Shown here: positions 24,517 through 35,900 of the stretch, piece after piece
Layout of the letters: each line of letters opens with the position of its first letter
Position numbering within the stretch: the stretch's first letter is position 1
Program-made: the position numbers and the translations under genes
Notes under the pieces: model-generated
Seen by the model: only the letters and a program-made list of their open reading frames with translations
What the model was told of the DNA's origin: nothing
The model's database searches: none
DNA from: Candidatus Alectryocaccomicrobium excrementavium
GTDB taxonomy: Bacteria > Bacillota > Clostridia > Christensenellales > Aristaeellaceae
Assembly: GCA_018716755.1 (NCBI GenBank)
Contig: DVJN01000217.1
Coordinates: 1 to 42,295 of the forward strand
Reading direction: 5' to 3'
Length of the DNA: 42,295 nucleotides

Positions 24517-24545
24517 ATAATACACGATTTCTTCCCTCTTGTCAA
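24517..24545 (-). promoter_or_regulatory. Promoter of the tRNA array
   Basis: Minus strand TTGACA (24540-24545), 17 bases, TATTAT (24517-24522), about 40 bases before tRNA-Val. Together with the terminator at 23995 it defines a single five-tRNA transcript. Confidence 0.8.
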
Positions 24546-24616
24546 GGGGTTGGCGGCATTTTTCCACGCAAAAATTCGGATAAAATGCGGCGGAAAATTT
24601 AGACACAATATCCACT

Positions 24617-25774
24617 TTATTCTATCAGCATCCGGCACAGCGCTTCGCCTTCCTCGTCGAAGGACACCGGCTCGCCGCGCACGGAGCGGATGATCCGCTC
24701 CACGGCGTTCACATTCAGCCGGGGGCGCGGAGCGGTGAGGATTTCCCCGGCGAGCTGGGGTACGGAGCGGATTTCCAGCGCGTCCAGCTTGCGCTCTCCC
24801 GCCATGCGCTCGAGCAGCGCGTAAACGACCGCGCTGCAGGGCGCGTCGGCGGCCAGGGCGAGCGCGCGGGCCAGGGAAGGCAGGGTTTTCTGGAAGAGGT
24901 ACTGGCGCGCGTCCATTTCGCCGTCGCTGGCGCTGGCGCGCGCGAGCAGGCGCGCCACCAGCTCCGCTTCCGCCACCGGCTGGATGCAAAAGCGCGTGCC
25001 CGCCATGTGGCAGATGGCGCGCATGGCGTCGCGATAGCCCATCTTCAGATTTTTCAGCGTGTATTTCGGATCGAAACCGAGGACCGGCCCCAGCGGTTCC
25101 GCAGGCTGGATGGTGAGCACCTGCACCTGGGGGTATTCGAATTTGCGCGAGCGGCCGAGGGAAAGCGTGCGCACGGCCACCAGCTGCGTATAGCCGCGCC
25201 GGGCGAGCATGTTCAGGGGACAGTTGTCGTAAAAGCCGCCGTCGATGAACACCTTGCCGTCGAGGGGCTCCAGGCGGAATACCGGCAGATTGGCGCTCGC
25301 CATCAGATAGTCCACCAGTTTGCCGCGGGGGATGTCCTCCTTGAACAGTTCCGCGTGCTTGAGATCCGTCAGATTCACGGTCACAATGCCGAAATCCGTG
25401 TTCATGGCGCGCAGCTTGGGCTCGTTGATCACGAGGTTCAACAGCCGCCGGATGGGCGCAGTATCCAGGCCGCGTTTTTCTACCAGTTCGCGCGCGGCCG
25501 TGGCGATATAGGAAAGGGTATCCCGGTCGAATTCCAGGCTCAGGAGCCGGTCCAGCCGTTCGTCATGCGTGTCGAAGAGCATGTTGACATTCAGCCGCCG
25601 CCACCAGGCCAGCGCCAGCTCAAAATCGCCCTGCGCCAGGAGCGCGCCGTTGATCGCGCCGATGCTGGTGCCGGCCACGCCATCGAAGCGAAAGCCCTTT
25701 TCGTTCAACGCCTGAAACGCGCCAATTTGAAACGCGCCCCGCGCGCCGCCGCCTTCCAGAACCAGGCCAAGCAT
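24617..25774 (-). CDS. Patatin-like phospholipase family protein
   Basis: 385 residues. The serine acyl-hydrolase dyad is visible: oxyanion loop GGGARGAFQIGAF at the N-terminus, nucleophile Ser in GTSIGAING (about residue 37) and catalytic Asp in DGGFYDNCP (about residue 190). The C-terminal part (~270-385) is helical and of unknown role. Bacterial relatives (RssA/YlbK type) are lipid acyl hydrolases with mostly unknown substrates. AAAGGAGG precedes ATG 25774; the longer ORF-track start is rejected. Last gene of a minus-strand group with the amidohydrolase and the lipase-like gene, 35 bases after the former. Confidence 0.92.
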   Translation of the reverse strand: MLGLVLEGGGARGAFQIGAFQALNEKGFRFDGVAGTSIGAINGALLAQGDFELALAWWRRLNVNMLFDTHDERLDRLLSLEFDRDTLSYIATAARELVEKRGLDTAPIRRLLNLVINEPKLRAMNTDFGIVTVNLTDLKHAELFKEDIPRGKLVDYLMASANLPVFRLEPLDGKVFIDGGFYDNCPLNMLARRGYTQLVAVRTLSLGRSRKFEYPQVQVLTIQPAEPLGPVLGFDPKYTLKNLKMGYRDAMRAICHMAGTRFCIQPVAEAELVARLLARASASDGEMDARQYLFQKTLPSLARALALAADAPCSAVVYALLERMAGERKLDALEIRSVPQLAGEILTAPRPRLNVNAVERIIRSVRGEPVSFDEEGEALCRMLIE

Positions 25775-25809
25775 GGAAACCCCTCCTTTCACCCTTCGCC
25801 GGCGGCGGA

Positions 25810-26592
25810 TTACAGCCCTAAGAGCCGCGCCGCGTTATCATAGAAAATGGCCTGCTTTTCCTCCTGTGTGAGCGCAAGCGCTTCCAGGCGCCGCTTTTCC
25901 TCGCCGGGATTCCACATGGGGTAGTCGCTGCCGAAGAGCACGTGATCCACGCCGAACGCGCGGATGATTTCCACCGCGCGCTCGGGGGAAAGCGCGAAAA
26001 GCGAGCTGGATGTATCCACATACACGCCCGTGCCAGGCAGCAAATCCACGGCTTCTTCCCATTCGCTGTAGCCGCCCAGGTGCGCGCAAATCGCCGTGAG
26101 GCGGGGGAAGCGCTGCATCACCTCGGCCATGCGGCGCGGATTGGAATAGGGATAGCGCTTATCGCCCGTGTGAATCAGCACGGGGAGCCGCCCTTCCAGC
26201 GCCTCGAACATTTTCAGCGCGCGCGGCTCATTGAGGGCGAACAGCTGCATATCCGGGTGGATTTTGATGCCTTTGAGGCCCAGGGAAACCGCATAGTCGA
26301 TGTCCGCCGCGATGTCCGGGCTGTCGGGGTGCAGGGTGCCAAACCCCACCAGCTTATCGGGGTGCTCGCGCACGCACTGGGCGATGTAATCATCGATGTG
26401 GCGCGTGCGTTTGGGCGACATGGCCACGGAGTGCACGAGAAAGCGGGTGATGCCGTTTTTTTCGCCGATATCAAGCAGCGTGCCGAGCGTTCCGTCGCAA
26501 AGGACGGGGATATCATAAAATTCGGCGATGCTGTGCGCCGCTTTCAGGGCGATGGCGTCGGGATAGATATGGGCATGTGCGTCAAAAATCAT
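25810..26592 (-). CDS. Amidohydrolase-2 (ACMSD-like TIM-barrel) metal hydrolase
   Basis: 260 residues, a single TIM barrel. Metal-binding motifs: DAHAHIYPD at the N-terminus, KIHPDMQLF, a His in LIHTGDKRYPY, HLGGYSEW and the terminal Asp in FGSDYPMW. This is the amidohydrolase-2 group, covering decarboxylases such as ACMSD and various hydrolases; the substrate is unknown. GGAAGG lies before ATG 26592. Sits between lipase-like and patatin genes, which suggests a catabolic set, but no pathway can be named. Confidence 0.88.
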   Translation of the reverse strand: MIFDAHAHIYPDAIALKAAHSIAEFYDIPVLCDGTLGTLLDIGEKNGITRFLVHSVAMSPKRTRHIDDYIAQCVREHPDKLVGFGTLHPDSPDIAADIDYAVSLGLKGIKIHPDMQLFALNEPRALKMFEALEGRLPVLIHTGDKRYPYSNPRRMAEVMQRFPRLTAICAHLGGYSEWEEAVDLLPGTGVYVDTSSSLFALSPERAVEIIRAFGVDHVLFGSDYPMWNPGEEKRRLEALALTQEEKQAIFYDNAARLLGL

Positions 26593-26620
26593 GGACTCAC
26601 CTTCCGGCTCGATTGGTATT

Positions 26621-27427
26621 TTACCCGCCTATTGTACCAGAGGATTGTAAACTGCGCAATCCATATAGGGCAATTCTGCTGGCAGCCTCGATGGCGCGCG
26701 ATGTGCATGAGCGTTCCGCGGGCACGGGATAACCGTCCGCCTGGAAGAGGAAGGCAGAAAGTGCGTGCGCGTTTTCCTCCGGCCGGGCGGCGCAGAATTC
26801 GCGCCTTTCCGGGTGGTAGAGCAGCGATCCGACGATATCGTCCCGCGTGACATAATTGACGGCGGCCGCGTGCAGGCGCGCCTTTTGCGCGCGGTCGAGC
26901 TGGTCGCGGCGGAAGCCCTGCCCATTGAAGGCGATGGCGCGCGCCTGGGGGTTTTTGGCCACTGCCAGCGCGTAAAGCGCGTTGTGCCCGCCTTTGGAAT
27001 GCCCTGTGATGGTGAGCGCACCCGTTGGGAAACGGTTGACCAGGCGGTAAATGTCCTGGTACTGCACGGAAGTGCCAAAGGGCGCGGCGAAATTGTCCGT
27101 CCAGTCCACGAGCGACGGCGCGCACGGGCCGCTTTCAGAGCCGCGCAGCGCCAGCGTCACGCTCCCCTCCGGGTCGAGAAACGCGTAGGCGGCAAATCCC
27201 GTGCTGGCGTTTCGGTTGATATAGTGCAGCACCATCAGGTGGCTTTGCGCGAGCGCGTCCAGCGCGTTTTGGGCAAAATCGCTCAGCGCGCCGCAGGGCG
27301 GGTCTTCCCGGGCGGCGGCGCAGGCTTCGCGCAGGGGAAAGGGGCCGCGGCCCAGGCGGCGCACCAGCGCGCGCGGCAGGTCTATGTAGCTGAATTCACA
27401 CAGGTATGCCAGCGTTTCGGGCGGCAT
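26621..27427 (-). CDS. Mbeg1-like alpha/beta-hydrolase (lipase-type)
   Basis: 268 residues. Nucleophile elbow GHSKGGHNALY (about residue 140) follows a VNRFPTGALTITG strand, and LALRGSESG plus DWTDNF before it are typical of the Mbeg1/DUF2974 lipase-like group. A later Asp in TRDDIVGSLL could complete the triad, and candidate His residues are near the C-terminus. No signal peptide. ATG 27427 has AAAGGAG ten bases upstream and is preferred over the longer ORF. First gene of the three-gene minus-strand group. Substrate unknown. Confidence 0.8.
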   Translation of the reverse strand: MPPETLAYLCEFSYIDLPRALVRRLGRGPFPLREACAAAREDPPCGALSDFAQNALDALAQSHLMVLHYINRNASTGFAAYAFLDPEGSVTLALRGSESGPCAPSLVDWTDNFAAPFGTSVQYQDIYRLVNRFPTGALTITGHSKGGHNALYALAVAKNPQARAIAFNGQGFRRDQLDRAQKARLHAAAVNYVTRDDIVGSLLYHPERREFCAARPEENAHALSAFLFQADGYPVPAERSCTSRAIEAASRIALYGLRSLQSSGTIGG

Positions 27428-27551
27428 ACGATCACGCTCCTTTCGGCGGGCAGGCGCCCGCGGCATTGTATGCGTAGAACGCGCGCGGCGCCCGGGGCAT
27501 ATGGATGCACGGGGCGGATTCTGCCCCGGAACTCGGAAAGGAAGATGGCGT

Positions 27552-27773
27552 TTGACGCTTTATGATATGGCTCCGGGCCGGGAGGGCATAATCGCCCGGC
27601 TCGGCGAACATGGCGCGATGCGGCGGCGCTTATTGGATATGGGCTTCACGCAAGGCGCGCTGGCGCGCTGTGAATTTTTAGGCCCATCGGGCGGCATGCG
27701 CGCCTATCGCGTGCGGGGCGCGCTGGTGGCGCTCCGGCGGGAGAATGCAAGGAACATTTTTCTGGAGGGATAG
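27552..27773 (+). CDS. feoA: FeoA, ferrous iron transport accessory protein
   Basis: 73 residues, SH3-like fold that assists FeoB. Typical pattern: EGIIARLGEHGAMRRRLLDMGFTQGALARC, partly quoted, ending VALRRENARNIFL. The ORF track begins at 27501 with unrelated residues; the TTG at 27552 follows AAGGAAG by seven bases and gives the family's usual length. One base separates its stop from the feoB start. Uncommon start codon noted. Confidence 0.92.
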   Translation: MTLYDMAPGREGIIARLGEHGAMRRRLLDMGFTQGALARCEFLGPSGGMRAYRVRGALVALRRENARNIFLEG

Positions 27774-27774
27774 C

Positions 27775-29802
27775 ATGAGCAGGGCGGAAACGGACTGGGT
27801 GATCGCGCTCGCAGGCAACCCCAATGTGGGCAAGAGCACGCTGTTCAATTGGATGACCGGCCTTAAGCAGCATACGGGCAACTGGCCGGGGAAGACGGTG
27901 GAACTGGCGCAGGGCGTGGCGAAGGCGGATAGGAGCGTGCGCGTGGTGGATTTGCCCGGCACGTATTCGCTCATGGCACATTCCAGGGAAGAAGAGCTTG
28001 CGCGCGATTTTCTGCTGTTCGAGCGCGTGGACGTCGTTGTGGCCGTCTGCGACGCGACGTGTTTGGCGCGCAATTTGAACCTGGCGCTGCAGGCGCTGGA
28101 AACCGGCAAGCGCGTGGTGGTGTGCGTCAATTTGCTCGATGAGGCGCGGCGCAGCCGCATTTCCATCGATTTGCGGCGGCTGGAAGCGCTGCTGGGCGTG
28201 CCTGTCGTGGGCGCCAGCGCGCGGAGCAACCAGGGTGTGGAGGAACTGCTCCGCCGCGCGCGAACCTGCCCGCTGCCCCGGTTTGCGCTGCCGGTTGCTT
28301 ATCCCGCGCCGGTTGCGCGCGCGGTGGACGCTGTGGCCGCGCGGCTGAATGGGGGAAGCCTCGACCGCCGCTATCTCGCCATGCGGTTGCTCGATGGCGG
28401 CGAAGCGTTTTGGAAGCGGGCGCAGGCCCAGCTGGGCGTGCCCGAGGAGGCGTTGCGGCAAGCCCGAAAAGAACGTGCGGCCCTGCTGGCGGCAGGATAC
28501 GATGAAGATACATGGAGCGATGCGGTGGTTGCCGCGATTTACCGCCGGGCGGACGAAATCGCCGCCCAGACCGTCCGCCACGCGGACGCGCGCCGCCTGG
28601 AAGGGCAGCGCGCCGTGGACCGGCTGGTCACCAGCCGCCGCGTGGGCATCCCGCTGATGCTCCTTTTGCTTATGCTGGTATTCTATCTCACCATCGCGGG
28701 TGCGAATGCGCCCTCGCAATGGCTCTCGCAGCATTTGCTCGGCCTGCAGGGCGGTTTCTTTTCGGCCCTGCAGGCGTGGGGCGCGCCGCTCTGGCTGGCG
28801 GACGCGCTGGTCAATGGCGTATACCGCACGCTGGCCTGGGTGGTTTCTGCCATGCTGCCGCCCATGGCGATTTTCTTTCCCCTGTTTACGCTGCTGGAAG
28901 ATTTGGGCTATTTGCCGCGCGTGGCCTTCAATCTGGATGGCGCGCTGCGCCGTTGCCGGGCCTGCGGCAAGCAGGCGCTCACCATGGCGATGGGCTTTGG
29001 CTGCAATGCGGTGGGCGTGATGGGCTGCCGGATCATCGATTCCCCGCGCGAACGGCTGGTCGCGATCCTCACCAACAGCCTTGTGCCCTGCAATGGCCGG
29101 TTTCCCCTGTTGCTTTTGCTGATCGCGATGTTCTTTTCGGGGGCCAATTCTGTGGCTACGGCCGTTTTGCTCACGGCCGCGGTGGCGCTGGGCGTTTTCG
29201 CCACGTTTTTCGCCTCCTGGCTGCTCTCGCGCACCGTGCTGCGCGGCATGCCTTCGGCGTTTGCGCTGGAACTGCCGCCTTACCGGCGCCCACAGGTGGG
29301 GAAGGTGATTGTGCGCTCTGTGCTCGACCGCACGGTTTTTGTGCTCGGCCGCGCGGCCCTGGTCGCCGCTCCGGCGGGGCTCGTTTTGTGGCTGATGGCG
29401 AATGCGCGCGCGGGCGGCATGAGCCTGCTCGCGCATGGCATCGCGTTTTTCGATCCATTTGCCCGCTGGATTGGCCTGGATGGCACGCTGTTCATGGCGT
29501 TTTTGCTGGGATTCCCGGCCAATGAAATCGTGCTGCCCATTGCCCTGATGGGCTATCTGGCTGAAGGCGCGCTGGTGGAAGCGGGCGATGCGCTCCAGCT
29601 GCGCGCGCTGCTTCTCGCCAATGGATGGACGCTGGAAACCGCCGTATGTACGCTGCTGTTTTCGCTGATGCACTGGCCATGCTCCACTACCTGCCTGACA
29701 ATATACCGGGAAACGCGCTCCTGGAAATGGACGCTGTTGGCCATGGCACTGCCAACGGCCATGGGCCTGTCCGCCTGCGCGCTCGCAGCGCGGATCCTGT
29801 AG
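27775..29802 (+). CDS. feoB: FeoB, ferrous iron transporter
   Basis: 675 residues. Cytoplasmic G domain (1-~165) with GNPNVGKSTLFN (G1), VDLPGTYSL (G3), NLLDE (G4) and SARSNQG (G5), a helical GDI-type region (~180-300), then a membrane part with two gate domains: LTMAMGFGCNAVGVMGC and LLGFPANEIVLP are conserved. The Cys in MGFGCNAVG is the conserved pore-region Cys. GGAGGG lies before ATG 27775; the ORF-track start at 27745 overlaps feoA. Imports Fe(II), the form available to anaerobes. No convincing Fur or DtxR box is seen upstream of feoA. Confidence 0.97.
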   Translation: MSRAETDWVIALAGNPNVGKSTLFNWMTGLKQHTGNWPGKTVELAQGVAKADRSVRVVDLPGTYSLMAHSREEELARDFLLFERVDVVVAVCDATCLARNLNLALQALETGKRVVVCVNLLDEARRSRISIDLRRLEALLGVPVVGASARSNQGVEELLRRARTCPLPRFALPVAYPAPVARAVDAVAARLNGGSLDRRYLAMRLLDGGEAFWKRAQAQLGVPEEALRQARKERAALLAAGYDEDTWSDAVVAAIYRRADEIAAQTVRHADARRLEGQRAVDRLVTSRRVGIPLMLLLLMLVFYLTIAGANAPSQWLSQHLLGLQGGFFSALQAWGAPLWLADALVNGVYRTLAWVVSAMLPPMAIFFPLFTLLEDLGYLPRVAFNLDGALRRCRACGKQALTMAMGFGCNAVGVMGCRIIDSPRERLVAILTNSLVPCNGRFPLLLLLIAMFFSGANSVATAVLLTAAVALGVFATFFASWLLSRTVLRGMPSAFALELPPYRRPQVGKVIVRSVLDRTVFVLGRAALVAAPAGLVLWLMANARAGGMSLLAHGIAFFDPFARWIGLDGTLFMAFLLGFPANEIVLPIALMGYLAEGALVEAGDALQLRALLLANGWTLETAVCTLLFSLMHWPCSTTCLTIYRETRSWKWTLLAMALPTAMGLSACALAARIL

Positions 29803-29848
29803 GCAAAAAGATTCCCGCCGCGCGTTGGATACGGACGCGCGGCGGGAA
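29803..29848 (-). terminator. Terminator hairpin between feoB and the dockerin protein gene
   Basis: TTCCCGCCGCGCGT pairs with ACGCGCGGCGGGAA (14 pairs, nine-base loop). On the minus strand it is followed by TCTTTTTG, so it best terminates the large secreted-protein gene; read from feoB, no T tract follows. Its first bases directly follow the feoB stop. Confidence 0.85.
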
Positions 29849-29860
29849 AGATGTAAGCTC

Positions 29861-29891
29861 GCGGCGCGCGCGTTTGAGGAACGCGCGCCGC
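29861..29891. repeat. Second GC-rich inverted repeat in the same gap
   Basis: GCGGCGCGCGCGT and ACGCGCGCCGC pair around a short TTGAGGA loop with a two-base bulge. It has T residues only on its upstream side for minus-strand transcripts. It may back up transcription end for one of the converging genes. Confidence 0.5.
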
Positions 29892-29911
29892 AAAAGTGAG
29901 GGGGTCAGTGG

Positions 29912-32900
29912 TTAACCCAGGTACAGGTCGATGATGGCGTTCACGTCAGACACGCTCAGCCGGTCATCGTTGTTGACGTTGGCGGCGAGCCACTGCTCGT
30001 GCCGCACGACCTCGGTCTTGAGGAACACATCGATGGTGAGGTTGATGTCGCTGACGCTGATTCGGCCGTCGCGGTTCACATCGCCCGCGATGGAGAGCGT
30101 TGCGGTTTCCACTTCGTTGCCGTTCACATCGAGCATGGTGATGGTGTAGCCCGTCGCGATGGTCGCGGTTGCGGCAACCGAAGCGCCGTTGCGGTCGTTC
30201 ACCTGGAAACGGCCCAGGCCATCGTTCAGGTTGCCCATCAGCGTTTGCGCGGTGGTGCCGGCCGGGATGTTGTACAGGTATTCGATGCCGGATTCCTCCA
30301 CCTGGCGGTACGGCGCGCCCGCGTTCACCACGATCTGGCTGTCAAGCGCTTCGCTGCGCGGCTCCTGATAGACATTCACGGTGATGAGCTGCTGCAGGTT
30401 GTTGGCGTCCTTCCAGAGGATCTTCAGCGAGGACTGCCGCGCGGTGGTGCCGGTGTTCTGCGTGACCATGATGCCGATGGAGGCATTGCCGGTGCCGGAG
30501 ATGGTGCGCGCCGCGCTGGCGCCCGTGGGATCCGTGGTGCGGTTGTACACCGTCAGCCAGGCGTCGGTGGTATCGATCGTCCAGTTGGTGTTGGACGAGA
30601 GGTTGAAGGTGCCGCCCGCGCCGGCGCGGTAGGTGGCCAGCAGGCTCTGGTTGGTCAGCAGGTCGGTAGAGAGCCGGGGCACGAAAGCCTCCACGTACAC
30701 GTTGATACCATTTTCCTTCGCGTACACATAGGCCGCAGAATTTTCCACGCAATGGATGCGCAGGTTCTGGTTCGCGCCGCTAAAGGCGCCAGTCGCGATG
30801 GTGGTCACGCTGTCGGGGATGCTGATCTCCTCCAGGCTCGAGCAGTTGGCAAACGCGTAGTCGCCAATGTAGGTCACGGTGGTCGGGATGCTCACTTTCG
30901 TGAGGCTGGTGCAGTTATAGAACGCGTAGGGGTTGATGTGCGTCGCCCCGCTGTTGATCGTCACGCTGGTGAGGTTCTTGCAGGACTGGAACGCGCGGTT
31001 GCTGATCGTCTTCACGCTCGAGGGAATGATCACGCTCGCGAGGCTGGAACCCTGGAACGCGCCCGTTCCAATGGAGGTTACGCTCGTGGGGATCGAGATC
31101 GAGGTGATCGAACTGTTCAGGAAGGCGTTCGCGCTGATCGAGGTGATCGTCGAAGGCAGCGTTACGCTCTTCAGGTAGCGCGAGTTGGCGAACGCGCCGC
31201 TCGCAATAGCGACGATGGTCGCCGGGGTCTCATCGTTGATGGTGCTCAGCTTCAGCTCGCTTATGTTCTTGGCCGGCGGGAACCGCAGCAGTGTGGTGCT
31301 GTAGCTGCGGGTGAAGAGCACGCCATCGAAGTCCAGGAAATTGGGGTTGCTCCCGTGCACTTCGAACGCGGCCAGGTTCGTGCAGCCATCCACAAAATCG
31401 GAGCTGATGCTGGTGACGCTGCTGGGGATGTAGAGCGAGGTCAGCTTCGTGCAGCCATTGAACGCGCCGGAACCAATGCTGGTGAGGCGGTAACCCGTGC
31501 CCTTGCCTGCCGCGCCCACGTAATTGGCCAGCTGCGTGCAGCCGGAGAACGCCTTGGCGCCGATGCTCACCAGCGAGGTCGGGATGATGATGCCGGTGAT
31601 GCGGGTGTTCATCAGCGCGCCCTCGGGCAGGCCCACCAGGCCGGAAGGAATCGTAAACGCGGTCAGATCCGTGTTGGCAAAGGCATAAGCGCCCATGGAG
31701 GTCACGCCCTGCATGCCATTCACCTGCAATAGTTCGGAGCCTTCGAACGCGTTCGCGCCGATGCTGGAAATGCAGGCGGGGATCGTCACGCTGGTGACGG
31801 TCGCATTGTTCTGGAACGCGCCATCGCCAATGGCCGTTACCACGCGGCCGCCCAGATTCGTCGGCAGGGTGATGTTGCTGGCGGTGCCCGTGTAGCCCGT
31901 GATGGTCGCCGTGGTGCCGGTGATCGTGTACTTGTAATCGCCGGAAACCATTTCGCCCGTATCCGGGTCTTCGCTGCCGCCGCCCGCGCCCACGATGATG
32001 GTCATCGTTTCCGCCGGGCCATAGACTTTGACGTTGTCGATTGTGATATAGGCGCTCAGGGCAACGGTGTAGGTCGTGTTGGCGGCAAAATTGCTGCTGT
32101 AAATCAGCATGGTGGTAAGTGTCGAGCTCGCCGGGGTGGTGGTGACGTAGGTCTTGTCGCCTCCAGTCATTTGCAGGCGGTAACCATCTGCCCCAGAGAC
32201 TGGAGTAAACATAACGCTTACGTTTGTCGGGGTGGCGATGTTCAGCGGATCGGCAGTAACAATCGCCGGGGCTGCAGGGCCGACCGTGATGCTGCCCGTG
32301 GCGAGAACGGTGTCGCCAACGCGCACTTCAAGGGTATGCATGCCGTACCCGGCAGCGGTCTTGAGAACCAGCGTTACCGTACCGGTGTCCGAAATGGTTT
32401 CGGTGGTCATGGCGGTAGTCGAGCCGTTGAAGTATAGCCCGGCCGTTTCACCGCGATGCGCCTGTCCGATGCCTTTCAACGTAACGGTGACAGTCTGATC
32501 TTTGCCCGTGAAAGCGATTACTTCCGGCTCAATGGTCATGCTGAGCGCCTTGGTGGAAACGCGTACGGTGGCGATGTCGCTATACACGCCGCCCGACTGT
32601 GCGCGCACGCCGATGGTGAAGGTTTCCGCGTCCGGCAGCGAGTCAGCCGGGATGGTCACGGTCTTTTCCGCCGTCTGCGTCCAGGCGCCATAGGCGCCCG
32701 CTTCGTCCTGGAAAGCGTATTCGTAGGTTACGCCATATTCGTTTTTCACATCGTCCGTGAAGGTGAGGATGTAGCCATCGCCCGCGGAAATGGTGTCCTC
32801 GCTGCTGGAGAGCACGGGGGTGGCAGGCTTCACGGTGAGGGAAGCGATTTCGCCGATTTGAGGCCAGTCGCCAGCGCCGTCCTGATACGTCACGCGCACC

Positions 32901-35900
32901 GAGTATTCGCCCGGCTTGCTCAGCACTTTGAACGGATAGGCCGTACCGCCGATTTCCAGGGTGATATTGCCGTTTGCGTCGCGCAGGGCGTCGGTCACCT
33001 GGATGGTGTCGATCTTCTCCTCGCCCACCTTCACGGCCAGGCGCTGCGCGTCTTCCGGCAGGTTATACACCGTCAAATTGAATTTCGCGCCCTCCACGCT
33101 CATGGAGACCTCGTTCGCAGACAGGTCGAAGCGGGGGAGGGAGCTCTCGATGATGAGAGCCACGTTCAGCTGGCTCTGGCGCGTGAGGCCGCTTTCGCTG
33201 TCCTTCTGCTCAATCACCAGCACGATTTCGGTCGAGGTTGCCTGGAAGCTGAATTCCATGGGCTGGGTCAGGTCGGTGTAGGTTTGCGCGTCGGCGCCGC
33301 GGCGGATGGTGATGGTGTCCACGCGCGGATCCAGATTCGTGGCGGAAATGCGCACCTTCGCGCTGTTGTTGGAACCCAGCAGCGCTTCTTCCACGGTGAA
33401 GGTGCCTTCCGAGAGCGGCTGCGTGCCCACGGCCACGTTCACGGTGGCGGGCTTGCCCACCACGGCGGTTTCGCCGCTGCCCTTGCGGGCTTCGATGGTG
33501 ATGGCGTAGCTCTTGCCGTCCTCGAAATTGCCGCCGGGGATGGTGATGCTGGTGCCCGTGATGGTCGAATGCTCCTTGCCGTCGATCTTTACGATGTAGT
33601 CCTCCGCGCCGCCAACTGCGTTCCAGGTGATCGTCAGCGCTTCGCCAGCGTTGTGCTCAATCTCCGTGCCCGATGTGATTGCGGGAACGGCGGGCGCGAG
33701 CTGGATGGTGGTCGTAAGGGCTTCGATATCCTCTTCTTCTCCATCCGCTCTGAAGCACACGGTGGTGGTGGAGAACATAGGATCGCCAATGGAGAATGTC
33801 GTTTCGATTTTTACGGTGCCGTTTTCGGCCGTAAAATGATCTTGCGCGAATTCAGTATTGAGTGCGGCAATCGTTAGGCTGTCTACCCCTTCGATTTCGG
33901 CGGAGAGGGTATACTTGCCGTTTTCATCCGGGTAGAGCAGGGTTTCCGGCGCTTTCACAAAGCGCGGGCTGCCCTCGTTGGTCAGGGTGATGGTATCGAT
34001 AGCGCTGCGCATCTTACCAGCTTCATACACCGCGCGCACGCCGAAGGTATGCGAGCCGGTGCTCTCAAAGTAAGAAGCGGAGATGGCGTAGCTATTTTCC
34101 GTCAGGCCGGTTTTAAGAACCTCCCAATCCGCATCGTCCGTGCTGTTGGGGTCATCGCCCTTCAGCATGGCCACCGCGTAAGTGATCTCCACGCCCTCGG
34201 CATACTGGTCGGTGTTGTAATTCCAGGTCAGCGTATAATCCTCGCCGGGGGTGTAGGTGCCTGTTTCGGCCACCGTCGGCGCGTTCAACGCGACTTTATG
34301 CGATACGTAGTTCTTCGCGGCTTCCGTGCTTTCCGGATAATACCAATTGCCGCCGTCCTCGTAGGAAGCGATGATGGTATATTGGCCGGGGGTCTTCAGC
34401 AAAGCGTTCACAGCCGCCTCTTTCGTGGTAAACGCAACGGTGCCTTCCTCTACTGCGAAGTATTCCTTCTGCTTGTTGCCAGCCGCGTCCTGCACGTTGA
34501 TGCAAACTTGCTGCACGCCTTCTGGCAGGTTCGCAAAGGTTGCGGTGATGCTGTCCGCGCCGACTACAACATTTACGGTCACCGGATGCACATACTCCGT
34601 CACCTTGAAAGCCTGCTGGGAAACCACGCCGTTAACCTTGGCTTCGATGTAGTAATCGCCAGCCTTGTAGATTGTATACGTGTATTTGCTGGGCTCGCCC
34701 TCTGCCGCTGTAAGCGTGTCGATCACGCCAGACGCGTTGCAGATGCGCACGTAATCAATGGTCGCGCCCTCGGGCACGGTGACGATGGCGGTTACGGTCG
34801 CGTTGCCTTCGCTGTTCAGCGCCACGTCCGAAACATCAATGCCCACTTCCGGCGCGTCGGTAGCGGTCAGATTCACTTCCAGCCGGTCGCCTTCAAATTT
34901 TTCCTCGTCCACCGTGGCGATTGCGCGCACGGAATACTTCGTGCCGTACTTGGCGAGGTCGGAAGAGGAGAGATACAACTTGGTATCGGTGTCAGACTGG
35001 ATGACGATCCAATCCTCTTCTTCCGCGTTTTCCGGCAGGCCCCAATACGATACTTCGTAAGCGATGTTAGCGTCTGCGTATTCCACATCCGATTCCCAGA
35101 TCAGCGTGTAGCTCGCGCCCTGCGTGTATGTGGGCTCCGAAACGAGGGCCGGAGCAACGGGAACGAAAGTGATGGTATCGCGCAGCGCGTAGTCCGCTTC
35201 TTCCTGCGCGGCGTTTTCCAACTTGATGTAAGACGTAACTTTGTAGGCTCCCGGGGTTACGGCGTTTGCGGTGAGGGTAACGCCATACATGCCATCCTTG
35301 ATTTCGGGATCAGCCACCGCTCCCGTACCAGAACCGTTGTTCACGCTGGTGTTGATGACGGCCACTTTCTCAGGAAGCCCGGTGATCTTCACATCGATCA
35401 ACAATTTCCCGTCTTCGATGCGGGTTCGGGTATCGATCTGCGGATCGTATTCGTCCGCGTTCCGGGTCTCTACGTTCTGCGACTCCGTGCTCATCAGCGT
35501 GATGCCATTTGCGGCGTCGCTGGGCACCTGGCCGCCTTCGCCCTCGTTTTCATTTCCCTGTTCGCCTTCGGGAGAAGAAGGTTCGTTGTTCTCTCCTTCC
35601 TTCGGCTCGCTGGAATCGCCTGCGGGCGCGCCCTTCACTTCGAAGGAAGCGGAGCCGCATTCGGCGCCATCGAGTTGCGCCTTGATGGTGTAGCTGCCTG
35701 CGGGCATGTTGAAAGAATTTGAAAACCGTGCCTGCCCTTCAGCATTCACGTCCAGATCAACAGGCCCCAGGGTTTTTCCCCCGCCCTCCAGCGTACTGGT
35801 GGCGTTCCCGGCGTTGGCCGGGAAGCCGCTGAAGCTGGCGGAAACGGTGGTGGTGCCATCCGCACTGGTGGTGGCATCCACGCTGATACTTACGCTTTCC

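Noticed and set aside
27428-27551. Fur box or riboswitch ahead of feoA
   Set aside because: Only a short CGGGGC/GCCCCG hairpin is present; nothing matches a known metal regulator site.
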